A DNA stretch of 64,000 nucleotides from an uncultured Collinsella sp. GTDB lineage: Bacteria; Actinomycetota; Coriobacteriia; Coriobacteriales; Coriobacteriaceae. The position numbers and the translations under genes are program-made. A model generated the notes under the pieces. The model was not told the origin of the DNA, did not search any database, and saw only the letters and a list, made by a program, of their open reading frames with translations. Positions 45,857 through 53,858 of the stretch are shown here, piece by piece; within the stretch, counting starts at the first letter, position 1, and every line of letters begins with the position of its first letter. The stretch spans positions 1 to 64,000 of the forward strand of contig USAJ01000003.1 of the NCBI GenBank assembly GCA_900552685.1, given 5' to 3'.

Positions 45857-46120
45857 AACGCAACAGCCCGACTACTACGGTAGCCGGGCTTTTTTTGTAC
45901 CTATCGCCTGGGCTCGAACCCGAGAGGGAGCGAGCGTTAAGCAAACGCGGAGCGTTTGTAGCGAGCTGGCGAGGTCGCCGGCAGGCGGCCGAAGCCGGTG
46001 CGGATCCGCGAAGCGGATACGCAGACGCCCCGTTGTCCGCTCCAAACGCAGCAGCCCGACTACCACGGTAGCCGGGCTTTTTTGTACCCATCGCCTGGGC
46101 TCGAACCCGAGAGGGGGCGA
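45840..46120 (+). repeat. Tandem duplication containing the 3' end of tRNA-Gly
   Basis: Copy A (45840-45933) starts with the last 17 bases of tRNA-Gly copy 2, CCCCGTTGTCCGCTCCA. Copy B (46028-46120) repeats those 17 bases, the following terminator hairpin and about 40 more bases (ATCGCCTGGGCTCGAACCCG), with only about five differences. Between them lie 94 bases (45934-46027) rich in small palindromes such as ATCCGC-GAA-GCGGAT. Copy B has no 5' tRNA part, so it is a tRNA fragment. Confidence 0.88.
45865..45896 (+). terminator. Terminator of tRNA-Gly copy 2
   Basis: AGCCCG with CGGGCT, inner CTAC/GTAG pairing, and a run of seven T. A near-identical hairpin is at 46053-46083 in the duplicated segment. 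Confidence 0.9.
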
Positions 46121-46222
46121 TCGTTTTGGGGCGTGGCTGTGGCGTTGTTTGTCGCGAATGTTCGCTTTGGGCGTATCATCGTGGGCATCTCGCAAAACCT
46201 CGTTGCAAGGGAGATACGTCCC

Positions 46223-47956
46223 ATGGCTACAGAAAAGTCTTCTTCGCGCTCATGGATGTCCGATGCCGCGATCTATCAGATCTACCCGCGCTCGTTTAAG
46301 GATTCGACTGGTTCGGGTCTGGGCGATATCGCGGGCATTACCCAGCAGATGGACTATCTTGAGCAGCTGGGTATCGAGGCTATCTGGCTGAGCCCGTTTT
46401 ACCCATCGCCTCTTGTCGATGGTGGCTATGATGTGGCGGACTACTGCGATGTCGACCAACGTCTCGGCTCGCTTGACGACTTCGATGACATGATCGCTGC
46501 GGCTCACGCGCGTGGCATCAAGGTCATCGTCGACATCGTGCCCAACCATTCATCCAACCAACACCCCTGGTTCAAAGCCGCTCTTGCCGCCGGCCCCGGA
46601 TCGCCCGAGCGCGCCCGTTATATCTTCCGCGATGGTCGCGGCGAGCACGGCGAGCTGCCTCCCACCAATTGGAATGCCAACTTTGGCGGCCCCGCCTGGA
46701 CGCGTGTTGCGGACGGTCAGTGGTATCTGCACATGTTTACGCCCGAGCAGCCGGACTTTGACTGGTCATGCCCCGAGGTTCACGCGTTCTTTTGCGACGT
46801 CCTGACATTTTGGAGCGATCGAGGCGTCGATGGCTTTCGCATTGATGTGGCGCACGGTCTTGCCAAGGATCTCGACCGCGATGACCTCGACCGGTGGCAT
46901 CTCGCCGAGGGCGATGACATGGTTGACGACGGCACCCATCCGCTGTGGGACCGCAACGAGGTCCACGAGATCTATCGCGAGTGGCGCCGCGTGTTCGACC
47001 GCTATAATCCGCCGCGCAGCGCCGTTGCCGAGGCGTGGGTGCTGCCCGAGCGCCAGTATCTCTACGTGCGTCCCAGCGAGCTTGGCCAGACATTCAACTT
47101 TGAGTTCGCCAAGGCCACTTGGACCTATGATGACATGCACGCTGCAATCGAGAAGGGCTTGAAGGCGGCCATCGAATCCGATTCCGCCTCGACCTGGGTA
47201 CTCTCCAACCACGACGTGCCGCGCGTGGCGACACGCTATGCCCTGCCGCAAATCAAGGCGACGCGCTACCATCAGATTGCGCTCGACTGGCTCTTACGCG
47301 ACGGGTCGTCTTATGACGAGGACCGTGAACTCGGCGAGCGCCGCGCGCGGGCGGCCCTTTTGCTTGAGCTGGCGCTTCCGGGCTCGGCATACGTGTATCA
47401 GGGTGAGGAGCTCGGCCTTTTTGAGGTGGCTGACATCCCGTGGGCTGCACTCGAAGACCCCACTGCGACCAATACGCGCGGACCGAAGCGTGAGAAGGGG
47501 CGCGACGGCTGCCGTGTGCCCCTGCCGTGGGTGGCGGCGGATGATCCCGCGCAGGGCGGATCGTTTGGGTTTTCGCCGGCGGACGCCGATGCAGCGCCCC
47601 ATCTGCCGCAGCCTGCATGGTTTTCCGATTACGCTGCCGATAGGGAAGAAGCGGACCCGACATCGATGCTTGCGCTCTATCGTGACGCCCTCTGGCTGCG
47701 GCGCAAGCTGCGCAGGTGCGCCAACGATCTTGCGTGGCTCGATCTTGACGGGCGCACCGGCCTTGCGGATGGTGCCGAGGGCGCTGAGGGCGGCGTCATC
47801 GCCTATCGCCGCGACAACGGATGGGCGTGTGTGACGAACTTCGGTGCAGCACCCGTGGAGCTGCCGGCGGGCAGGGTCCTGCTCACCTCATCACCGCTTG
47901 CAGACGGCAGGCTCGCGCAGGACAGCTCCGCCTGGATCATGCTTGGTGAGATATAG
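46223..47956 (+). CDS. GH13-family alpha-glucosidase
   Basis: 577-residue alpha-amylase-superfamily glucosidase without a signal peptide, so cytosolic, acting on short alpha-glucosides. The four GH13 regions are complete: DIVPNHSS; GFRIDVAHGL with the nucleophile Asp near residue 206; AEAWVLPERQ with the acid/base Glu near 268; and SNHDVPR near 328. The QQMDYLEQLGIEAIWLSPFYPSP opening is typical of oligo-1,6-glucosidase/alpha-glucosidase subfamilies. Linkage specificity cannot be read reliably. AAGGGAGAT precedes the ATG; the open frame further upstream crosses the tRNA duplication and is not coding. Confidence 0.9.
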   Translation: MATEKSSSRSWMSDAAIYQIYPRSFKDSTGSGLGDIAGITQQMDYLEQLGIEAIWLSPFYPSPLVDGGYDVADYCDVDQRLGSLDDFDDMIAAAHARGIKVIVDIVPNHSSNQHPWFKAALAAGPGSPERARYIFRDGRGEHGELPPTNWNANFGGPAWTRVADGQWYLHMFTPEQPDFDWSCPEVHAFFCDVLTFWSDRGVDGFRIDVAHGLAKDLDRDDLDRWHLAEGDDMVDDGTHPLWDRNEVHEIYREWRRVFDRYNPPRSAVAEAWVLPERQYLYVRPSELGQTFNFEFAKATWTYDDMHAAIEKGLKAAIESDSASTWVLSNHDVPRVATRYALPQIKATRYHQIALDWLLRDGSSYDEDRELGERRARAALLLELALPGSAYVYQGEELGLFEVADIPWAALEDPTATNTRGPKREKGRDGCRVPLPWVAADDPAQGGSFGFSPADADAAPHLPQPAWFSDYAADREEADPTSMLALYRDALWLRRKLRRCANDLAWLDLDGRTGLADGAEGAEGGVIAYRRDNGWACVTNFGAAPVELPAGRVLLTSSPLADGRLAQDSSAWIMLGEI

Positions 47957-48038
47957 GAGCCTCTTGCGGCGAGTTTGCGTTTGCCTGCGCTTTCCGTGGT
48001 GGCTGATGTCTTCGCGAGGTTCGCGAGGGCGTCGCAAA

Positions 48039-48085
48039 ACTTTTTAAAAAAAGTTCTTGCATTTGGGTGGATCATCCCGTATATT
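48039..48085 (+). promoter_or_regulatory. tRNA-Gly/Val promoter with upstream A/T element
   Basis: ACTTTTTAAAAAAAGTTC leads into the -35 TTGCAT (48057-48062); -10 TATATT (48080-48085) with a 17-base spacer, 13 bases before the tRNA. Confidence 0.75.
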
Positions 48086-48097
48086 AAATCCTCGCAG

Positions 48098-48173
48098 GCG
48101 GACATGGCTCAGTTGGTAGAGCACAACCTTGCCAAGGTTGGGGTCGCGGGTTCGAGCCCCGTTGTCCGCTCCA
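48098..48173 (+). tRNA. tRNA-Gly (GCC), copy 3
   Basis: Identical to copies 1 and 2, including the encoded CCA. It lies 3 bases before tRNA-Val. Confidence 0.97.
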
Positions 48174-48176
48174 TTT

Positions 48177-48251
48177 GGGCGTTTAGCTCAGGGGGAGAGC
48201 GCTTCCCTGACACGGAAGAGGTCAGAAGTTCAAATCTTCTAACGCCCACCA
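48177..48251 (+). tRNA. tRNA-Val (GAC)
   Basis: Acceptor GGGCGTT with AACGCCC, anticodon loop CTGACAC (GAC), T-arm AAGTTCAAATCTT, encoded CCA. Confidence 0.96.
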
Positions 48252-48259
48252 AATGTTTG

Positions 48260-48295
48260 CAGCCCAGAGGCTATGTCTCTGGGCTGTTTTGTTTT
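48260..48295 (+). terminator. Terminator of the tRNA-Gly/Val pair
   Basis: CAGCCCAGAG (48260-48269) pairs with CTCTGGGCTG (48277-48286); TTTTGTTTT follows. Confidence 0.92.
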
Positions 48296-48885
48296 ATGCC
48301 GCCAAACATGCCGGCAAATAAGCCACCAAATATTGATCCAAGGTTTGTACGCGATGGTCTTCGCATCCCGTAGAGGTGCCGGCAGATTGCATACGTCCTG
48401 GCCGACCGTGACCGCAACATGTTGGTCAAGCATAATCTTTTGGATTCTTTTGGCGTGAGCGGCTTGGTTTTGGTAGGATTTGTCAGCGGCTTGACTAAGG
48501 GGGTTTTATAACTGCCATGCAGGTAGCCGTGTTGGTAACGTTTTACCGACTTCCCAAGAACCCCTCATTTTTAATGCGTCTGCAAAATGACTAATTGCTT
48601 TGACCTGCTGAAACACTATATGTTGTGTTTGACCTAAAAAAAGAATACAGGATATAGATGCCTCTTTGTCGTATGATAGATGGCGGACAGAGAACGAGAA
48701 CCTTATTCGCCCCATTTGGACACGTCTTTGAGCCGCTTGATCGGCCGCGAGGATTGTCCGCATGAGGACTTATGGTTTATCGAGAACACAGATTGCGCGA
48801 CGGCGCCGCAAGACAGGGGCAAGCCCTGCCGGGTATCGTTTGGCTCTGAAGCGCGATGAGGCTACGATGCGAAAGAGGCAAGAGG
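48296..48885 (+). promoter_or_regulatory. Long leader region of nrdD
   Basis: 590 bases without a supportable gene. A NrdR-type operator and promoter sit near 48613-48660, leaving an untranslated leader of over 200 bases. A minus-strand open frame at 48506-48763 lacks a ribosome-binding site and overlaps the operator, so I do not call it. Confidence 0.5.
48613..48660 (+). promoter_or_regulatory. NrdR box pair with promoter
   Basis: ACACTATATGTTGTGT (48613-48628) is a near-perfect NrdR box (consensus ACACWATATATWGTGT). A degenerate second box (48645-48660, 10 of 16 positions) starts 32 bases later, the spacing usual for NrdR pairs. A promoter, TTGACC (48629-48634) and TATAGA (48653-48658), lies between and overlaps box 2, so NrdR binding would block it. 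Confidence 0.72.
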
Positions 48886-51108
48886 ATGAAGATCATCAAG
48901 CGCAGCGGCACCGAGGTTGTCTTTGACATCGATAAGATCGTCAATGCCATCCGCGCCGCAAACTTGGAGGTCGAGGAGAGCTCTCGTCTTACCGACCGCC
49001 AGGTGGTTTACGCGGCACAAAACGTCGCCGAGGCATGCGAGAACGCGGGCCACACCGTGTCGGTCGAGGAGATTCAGGATCTGGTCGAGGACGAGATTAT
49101 GCGTCTCGACTGCTACGAGGTCGCTCGCCATTACATCATCTATCGCTATGTTCAGAGCCTGAAGCGCCAGAAGAACACGACCGACGACAAGATTCTGTCG
49201 CTGATTGAGTGCAACAACGAAGAGGTCAAGCAGGAGAACTCCAACAAGAACCCGACCGTCAATTCCGTTCAGCGTGACTACATGGCCGGCGAGATCTCCA
49301 AGGACCTGACTCAGCGTGTGCTGCTGCCCCAGGAGATTGTGGATGCCCACAATGAGGGTCTGATTCACTTCCATGATTCGGACTACTTTGCCCAGCACAT
49401 GCATAACTGCGACCTGGTGAACCTGGAGGATATGCTCCAGAACGGTACTGTTATCTCGGGCACGCTGATCGAGAAGCCGCACAGCTTCTCGACCGCCTGC
49501 AACATCGCGACGCAGATTATCGCTCAGGTTGCTTCCTCCCAGTACGGCGGCCAGTCGATTTCGCTGACCCATCTTGCTCCGTTTGTTGAGGTGAGCCGTC
49601 AGAAGATTCGCGGCGAGGTCGCCCGCGAGCTCGAGGAGCTCGGCGTTTCCGCATCTCCCGAAAAGGTCCGCGAGGTTGTTGAGGACCGCCTGCGTGACGA
49701 GATCCGTCGCGGCGTTCAGACGATTCAGTATCAGGTCGTAACTCTTATGACCACCAACGGCCAGGCGCCGTTCGTGACGGTCTTTATGTATCTTAACGAG
49801 GCCCGTACGCCTCAGGAGAAGCACGACCTTGCCATGATCGTGGAGGAGACGCTTCGCCAGCGCTACGAGGGCGTTAAGAACGAGGCCGGCGTATGGATTA
49901 CCCCGGCATTCCCCAAGCTCATCTATGTGCTCGAGGACGATAACGTTCACGAGAATTCCCCGTACTTCTACCTGACCCAGCTGGCCGCTAAGTGCACCGC
50001 CAAGCGCATGGTGCCCGACTACATCTCCGAGAAGAAGATGCGCGAGCTCAAGCTGTCGAAGGGCGAGACCGCGGGCAACGGCGACTGCTATACCTGCATG
50101 GGCTGCCGCAGCTTCCTGACGCCCGACCGTTCGGGCAACGGCTTTAACAATGTCGCCAACGCGCTGAACTATGACCCGACCAAGCCTAAGTACTATGGCC
50201 GCTTTAACCAGGGCGTTGTGACCATTAACCTGCCTGATGTCGCGCTGAGCTCGCATCAGGACATGGACAAGTTCTGGAAGATCTTCGACGAGCGCCTTGA
50301 GCTATGCCACCGCGCCCTGCTGTGCCGTCATGAGCGTCTGATGGGTACGCTTTCGGATGCCGCGCCGATTCTTTGGCAGTACGGTGCCCTCGCCCGCCTG
50401 AAGAAGGGCGAGACGATCGACAAGCTGCTCGTGGGCGGTTACTCCACCATTAGTCTGGGTTATGCCGGCCTGTATGAGTGCGTCAAGTACATGACGGGCC
50501 ACAGCCACACCGAGAAGGAGGGCACGCCCTTTGCCATGGCCGTCATGCAGCGCATGAACGACAAGTGCGCGGAGTGGAAGGCCGAAAGCGATATTGACTT
50601 CTCGCTGTACGGTACCCCGCTTGAGTCGACGACCTACAAGTTCGCCAAGTGCCTGCAGCGTCGTTTTGGCATCATCCCGGGCGTGACGGACAAGGGCTAC
50701 ATCACCAACAGCTACCACGTCCACGTGTCCGAGGAGATCGACGCATTCGACAAGCTCAAATTCGAGGGTATGTTCCAGCAGCTTTCGCCGGGCGGTGCCA
50801 TCTCCTACGTCGAGGTTCCCAACATGCAGGACAACCTCAAGGCTGTCATCCGCGTGATGCAGTACATCTACGACAACATCATGTACGCCGAGCTCAACAC
50901 CAAGAGCGATTACTGCCAGGTGTGCGGCTACGACGGTGAGATCAAGATTGTCGAGGATGACGGCAAGCTGGTGTGGGAGTGCCCCAACTGTGGCAATCGT
51001 GACCAGGAGAAGATGAACGTCGCCCGTCGTACGTGCGGCTACATCGGTACCCAGTTCTGGAACCAGGGTCGAACCGAGGAGATCCGCGACCGCGTGCTGC
51101 ATCTCTAA
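48886..51108 (+). CDS. nrdD: Anaerobic ribonucleoside-triphosphate reductase NrdD
   Basis: 740-residue oxygen-sensitive class III reductase that makes deoxynucleotides. An N-terminal ATP cone (about 1-95, KIIKRSGTEVVFDIDKI) gives allosteric control. The catalytic barrel follows. A zinc site with CQVCGYDGE and CPNCGN lies near the C-terminus, and the glycyl-radical motif RTCGYIG places the radical on Gly718. It needs the NrdG activase encoded downstream. The ATG at 48886 follows AAAGAGGCAAGAGG. Confidence 0.96.
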   Translation: MKIIKRSGTEVVFDIDKIVNAIRAANLEVEESSRLTDRQVVYAAQNVAEACENAGHTVSVEEIQDLVEDEIMRLDCYEVARHYIIYRYVQSLKRQKNTTDDKILSLIECNNEEVKQENSNKNPTVNSVQRDYMAGEISKDLTQRVLLPQEIVDAHNEGLIHFHDSDYFAQHMHNCDLVNLEDMLQNGTVISGTLIEKPHSFSTACNIATQIIAQVASSQYGGQSISLTHLAPFVEVSRQKIRGEVARELEELGVSASPEKVREVVEDRLRDEIRRGVQTIQYQVVTLMTTNGQAPFVTVFMYLNEARTPQEKHDLAMIVEETLRQRYEGVKNEAGVWITPAFPKLIYVLEDDNVHENSPYFYLTQLAAKCTAKRMVPDYISEKKMRELKLSKGETAGNGDCYTCMGCRSFLTPDRSGNGFNNVANALNYDPTKPKYYGRFNQGVVTINLPDVALSSHQDMDKFWKIFDERLELCHRALLCRHERLMGTLSDAAPILWQYGALARLKKGETIDKLLVGGYSTISLGYAGLYECVKYMTGHSHTEKEGTPFAMAVMQRMNDKCAEWKAESDIDFSLYGTPLESTTYKFAKCLQRRFGIIPGVTDKGYITNSYHVHVSEEIDAFDKLKFEGMFQQLSPGGAISYVEVPNMQDNLKAVIRVMQYIYDNIMYAELNTKSDYCQVCGYDGEIKIVEDDGKLVWECPNCGNRDQEKMNVARRTCGYIGTQFWNQGRTEEIRDRVLHL

Positions 51109-51119
51109 TAACCATCCCA

Positions 51120-51257
51120 GGCCGCCCCGTAGCGAGGCCCCGGACCTTTACTCGCTATTTCGGACAGTCCTGGCTCACGACGGAGGCGCCACTGGCGCCT
51201 CCTGTTCGTGCGGAACTCATATCGAGCAAAGGTCCGGGGCCTCGCTACGGGGCGGCC
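51120..51257. repeat. Long nested inverted repeat 3, between nrdD and nrdG
   Basis: Outer arms 51120-51149 and 51228-51257 are perfectly complementary over 30 bases. The centre holds GGAGGCGCC-ACT-GGCGCCTCC (51182-51202). It starts 12 bases after the nrdD stop. Outer arms share no sequence with the other long repeats in the window. Confidence 0.92.
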
Positions 51258-51435
51258 AAGTTGACGTAGCTGAGATGCAGCTCGCGGTCTGCTCACTCCT
51301 CGAAGTTTTTAGCGGAAATAATTCGAGCTGCAGCAGCGATTGATTTGCAATGGCGGTTGAGCTGCAACAAAGTTTTTATTGGACCTCGAACCCTATACTC
51401 GATGTTCGCTTCGTTCATTGAGTTACCCTTTGCAT

Positions 51436-51519
51436 GAGGCCGGGACATATCGTCCCGCCCGCAGTTTCGCAGGCCGAAGGCCGAGAATGTTTGAGGACGG
51501 GATGATATGTCCCGACCTC
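51436..51519 (+). repeat. Inverted repeat next to the nrdG ribosome-binding site
   Basis: Arms 51436-51457 and 51498-51519 pair at 20 of 22 positions plus one G-U. The right arm ends directly before the CGGGAGAG ribosome-binding site of nrdG. The rest of the 426-base gap between nrdD and nrdG shows no gene. Confidence 0.82.
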
Positions 51520-51534
51520 CCGGGAGAGTTACCT

Positions 51535-52116
51535 ATGAACTACGCGAACATTAAGTATTTCGACATTGCTGATGGGGAAGGCGTTCGTACTTCTCTGTTT
51601 GTGAGCGGGTGCCGTCGTGGGTGCAAGAATTGCTTTAACTCTGTCGCGTGGGACTTTGCTGCGGGAGAGCCGTTCGATCGCGCCGTCGAGGATAAGATTA
51701 TCGAGAGTCTCGACCATCCCTTTATCGATGGCCTGACGATTCTGGGCGGCGAGCCCATGGAGCCCGAGAATCAGGCGGGGCTTGTTGACTTTATCGAACG
51801 CGTGCGTGCGGCCTATCCTGCGGGGTCGGGCAAGACCATTTGGTGCTTTACCGGCGACGTGCTCGAGGAGCTTATGCCGGGTGGCCGTCATCATACTGAG
51901 GTGACGGACCGTATCCTGGCCTGCCTCGACATGTTGGTGGATGGCCCGTTCGTTCAGGATCTTTACGATATCTCGTTGCGTTTTAGGGGCTCGAGCAATC
52001 AGCGCGTGATTGATATGAACGCCACGCGTGCCCGTGCCGAGCGTGAGAACGTTGCGCTTTGCGACGCCGTGGAGCTTTGGCGGGACGATCCGGTCTATTC
52101 GACCCATACTATGTAG
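51535..52116 (+). CDS. nrdG: Anaerobic ribonucleotide reductase activase NrdG
   Basis: 193-residue radical-SAM enzyme that installs the glycyl radical on NrdD. The [4Fe-4S] cysteines are Cys26, Cys30 and Cys33 in CRRGCKNC, and GGEP-type LGGEPMEPEN follows. The ATG at 51535 with GGGAGAG gives the usual MNYANIKYFDIADGEGVR start. The frame is open 52 codons upstream, but that part is made of the inverted repeat and is not protein-like. Confidence 0.94.
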   Translation: MNYANIKYFDIADGEGVRTSLFVSGCRRGCKNCFNSVAWDFAAGEPFDRAVEDKIIESLDHPFIDGLTILGGEPMEPENQAGLVDFIERVRAAYPAGSGKTIWCFTGDVLEELMPGGRHHTEVTDRILACLDMLVDGPFVQDLYDISLRFRGSSNQRVIDMNATRARAERENVALCDAVELWRDDPVYSTHTM

Positions 52117-52182
52117 CTTGTGGCCGATGCCGGAGGGCGTGGTACCATAGCGCTAACGCAAAATCGGAAAAGTGAGGCCCAG

Positions 52183-52740
52183 ATGGTCGATCAGGAAAAA
52201 GTCGAGGCCGCCATTAAACTGTTGCTTGAGGGCATAGGCGAGGACCCAACTCGTGAGGGCCTGCTGGAGACCCCGGCGCGCGTTGCCCGTATGTATGGTG
52301 AGATCGCCGGCGGTATGGACCAGAGTGCCGAGGAGCACCTGTCCAAAACCTTTGCCGTCGCTTCGAACGATTTGGTTATCGAGCGCGACATCACGTTCTA
52401 CTCGCTGTGCGAACATCATCTACTGCCGTTTTATGGCAAGGCCGCCATTGGTTATATCCCTAACGGTCGGGTGGCTGGGCTTTCCAAGCTTGCCCGCACG
52501 GTTGAGGTTTATGCCCGCCGTCTGCAGCTGCAGGAGCAGCTGTGTGCGCAGGTTGCCGACGCTCTCATGGATTATCTCGCTCCCCAAGGAGCGATCGTAC
52601 TGATGGAAGCCGAGCATATGTGCATGACGATGCGTGGCGTGCAAAAGCCTGGTGCCAAGACCGTAACGCTCGCTCGACGCGGCGTCTTTGAGACCGATCC
52701 CGCGCTCGAGGAGCGGTTCTTTAGGATGCTGGGCCGTTAG
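52183..52740 (+). CDS. folE: GTP cyclohydrolase I
   Basis: 185-residue first enzyme of folate synthesis, forming dihydroneopterin triphosphate from GTP. The zinc/active-site motifs [14 protein letters not shown] and [14 protein letters not shown] (Cys and His ligands) are complete, so this is the zinc-dependent FolE1 type. The ATG at 52183 has GTGAGG upstream. The next gene starts 1 base after its stop. Confidence 0.95.
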   Translation: MVDQEKVEAAIKLLLEGIGEDPTREGLLETPARVARMYGEIAGGMDQSAEEHLSKTFAVASNDLVIERDITFYSLCEHHLLPFYGKAAIGYIPNGRVAGLSKLARTVEVYARRLQLQEQLCAQVADALMDYLAPQGAIVLMEAEHMCMTMRGVQKPGAKTVTLARRGVFETDPALEERFFRMLGR

Positions 52741-52741
52741 C

Positions 52742-53323
52742 ATGAGGGTCGTCAACGACTTTACATCGAAGACCGACGAGGGGACGTCGCGTCGCGGCTT
52801 TATGGCTTCGGGCCTGGCCCCCTTTGGTGCCATGCCTCGTATTGATTACATTTGTGCCAACGGGCTGTTCCGGCGGCACCTGGGCAACATTGCACAGTTG
52901 GAATCGGGGCGCATCTTCTGCCGCCATGGTATTGACCATCTTCTCGATGTCGCTCGCATTATGTGGATCAAGAATCTCGAGGAACAGCTCGAATTTGACC
53001 GCGAGGTCATCTACGCCACGGCACTTCTTCACGATATCGGCAAAGATGAACAGTATGAATCGGGTATATCCCATGATGTTGCAAGCGAACGCGTCGCTGA
53101 TGCGATTCTCGGCGGCATGCCCGATGATGTGGCGTTTGAGCCGGCCGATGCCGCAGCCATTAAGACGGCCATTCTGGGCCATCGAAAGCTGCGCGTGAAC
53201 AGCCAACCGCTTGAGCGTCTGCTCTATGCAGCCGACAAAGCGTCGCGCGCCTGCTTTGCATGCCCCGCGCGCAATGCTTGCAACTGGAGCGATGATAAAA
53301 AGAACCTGTCGATTCGCGTGTAG
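52742..53323 (+). CDS. HD-domain phosphohydrolase of the folate cluster
   Basis: 193-residue metal-dependent HD hydrolase: HGIDHLLDVARIM supplies the first His, LLHDIGKDEQYE the HD pair, and the later ISHDVAS and GHRK follow. The tail ends in a Cys motif (CFACPARNAC) common in this subfamily. It sits between folE and folB, as HD proteins often do in clostridial fol operons, so it may process a pterin phosphate or nucleotide; no activity can be assigned. The start is uncertain: ATG 52742 abuts folE, but ATGs at 52802 and 52832 are possible and none has a strong ribosome-binding site. Confidence 0.78.
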   Translation: MRVVNDFTSKTDEGTSRRGFMASGLAPFGAMPRIDYICANGLFRRHLGNIAQLESGRIFCRHGIDHLLDVARIMWIKNLEEQLEFDREVIYATALLHDIGKDEQYESGISHDVASERVADAILGGMPDDVAFEPADAAAIKTAILGHRKLRVNSQPLERLLYAADKASRACFACPARNACNWSDDKKNLSIRV

Positions 53324-53366
53324 TTAGTTTGCGCGGTCGGGGTTCTAAACGAAGGAGACGATCGCG

Positions 53367-53852
53367 ATGAGCAATAAGAAACTGCCCGAGAATGCAACCA
53401 AGACTGAAGGCGCCGAGCTCGCCCGCCGTGGAAGGGGCGAAATATCCACCGCAACGGCGGTGCCCCACGTGAACTATGACGATCTGCGCCATGCCGACCG
53501 CATCACCGTTGAAGGTCTTGAGGTTTTTGCTAACCATGGCGTGTATCCCGAAGAGAACGCGCTGGGCCAGAAGTTCATCGTGTCCTTGGTACTCTATGCC
53601 GACCTGCGTGCAGCGGGGGAGCACGACAACCTGGACGCGTCGATTGACTACGGCTCGGTGTGCCACGATGTCGATGGCTATCTGCGCGAGCATACGTTTA
53701 AGCTCATCGAGGCGGCAGCTGAAGGTACGGCCCAGATGCTGCTGCGTCGTTATCCCTCGCTGCTTGGTGTGCGCATCAAGCTCGATAAGCCGTGGGCGCC
53801 TGTTGGCCTGCCCTTGGCAAGCTGTGGCGTCGAGATCGAGCGTGTGCGCTAA
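53367..53852 (+). CDS. folB: Dihydroneopterin aldolase
   Basis: 161-residue pterin enzyme giving 6-hydroxymethyl-dihydropterin. The catalytic core begins at DRITVEGLEVFANHGVYPEE with the active Glu, continues through the SIDYGSVCHDV strand and ends in the KPWAPVGLPLASCGVEI segment that carries the conserved Lys-Pro. About 45 hydrophilic N-terminal residues precede the core, which is unusual for the normally 120-residue enzyme; GAAGGAG supports the long start. folP and folK are not next to it. Confidence 0.88.
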   Translation: MSNKKLPENATKTEGAELARRGRGEISTATAVPHVNYDDLRHADRITVEGLEVFANHGVYPEENALGQKFIVSLVLYADLRAAGEHDNLDASIDYGSVCHDVDGYLREHTFKLIEAAAEGTAQMLLRRYPSLLGVRIKLDKPWAPVGLPLASCGVEIERVR

Positions 53853-53858
53853 CCGACT

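Noticed and set aside
45561..46222. Open frames through the tRNA-Gly/Cys region and the duplicated segment
   Set aside because: They run through intact tRNA genes and terminators; the only real coding start is the GH13 ATG at 46223.
45555..48173. The three identical tRNA-Gly genes as a CRISPR-like or repeat array
   Set aside because: Each folds as a full tRNA with encoded CCA; spacing is irregular and other genes lie between.
48506..48763. An 85-codon minus-strand frame upstream of nrdD
   Set aside because: It overlaps the NrdR boxes and promoter, and has no ribosome-binding site or known similarity.
41553..51257. The long inverted repeats as insertion sequences or MITEs
   Set aside because: Arms differ completely between copies, no target-site duplications are visible, and no transposase is present, so a mobile-element call is unsupported.
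51379..51534. A 52-codon upstream extension of nrdG
   Set aside because: The extension consists of the inverted repeat, has no ribosome-binding site, and the ATG at 51535 matches the family's N-terminus exactly.
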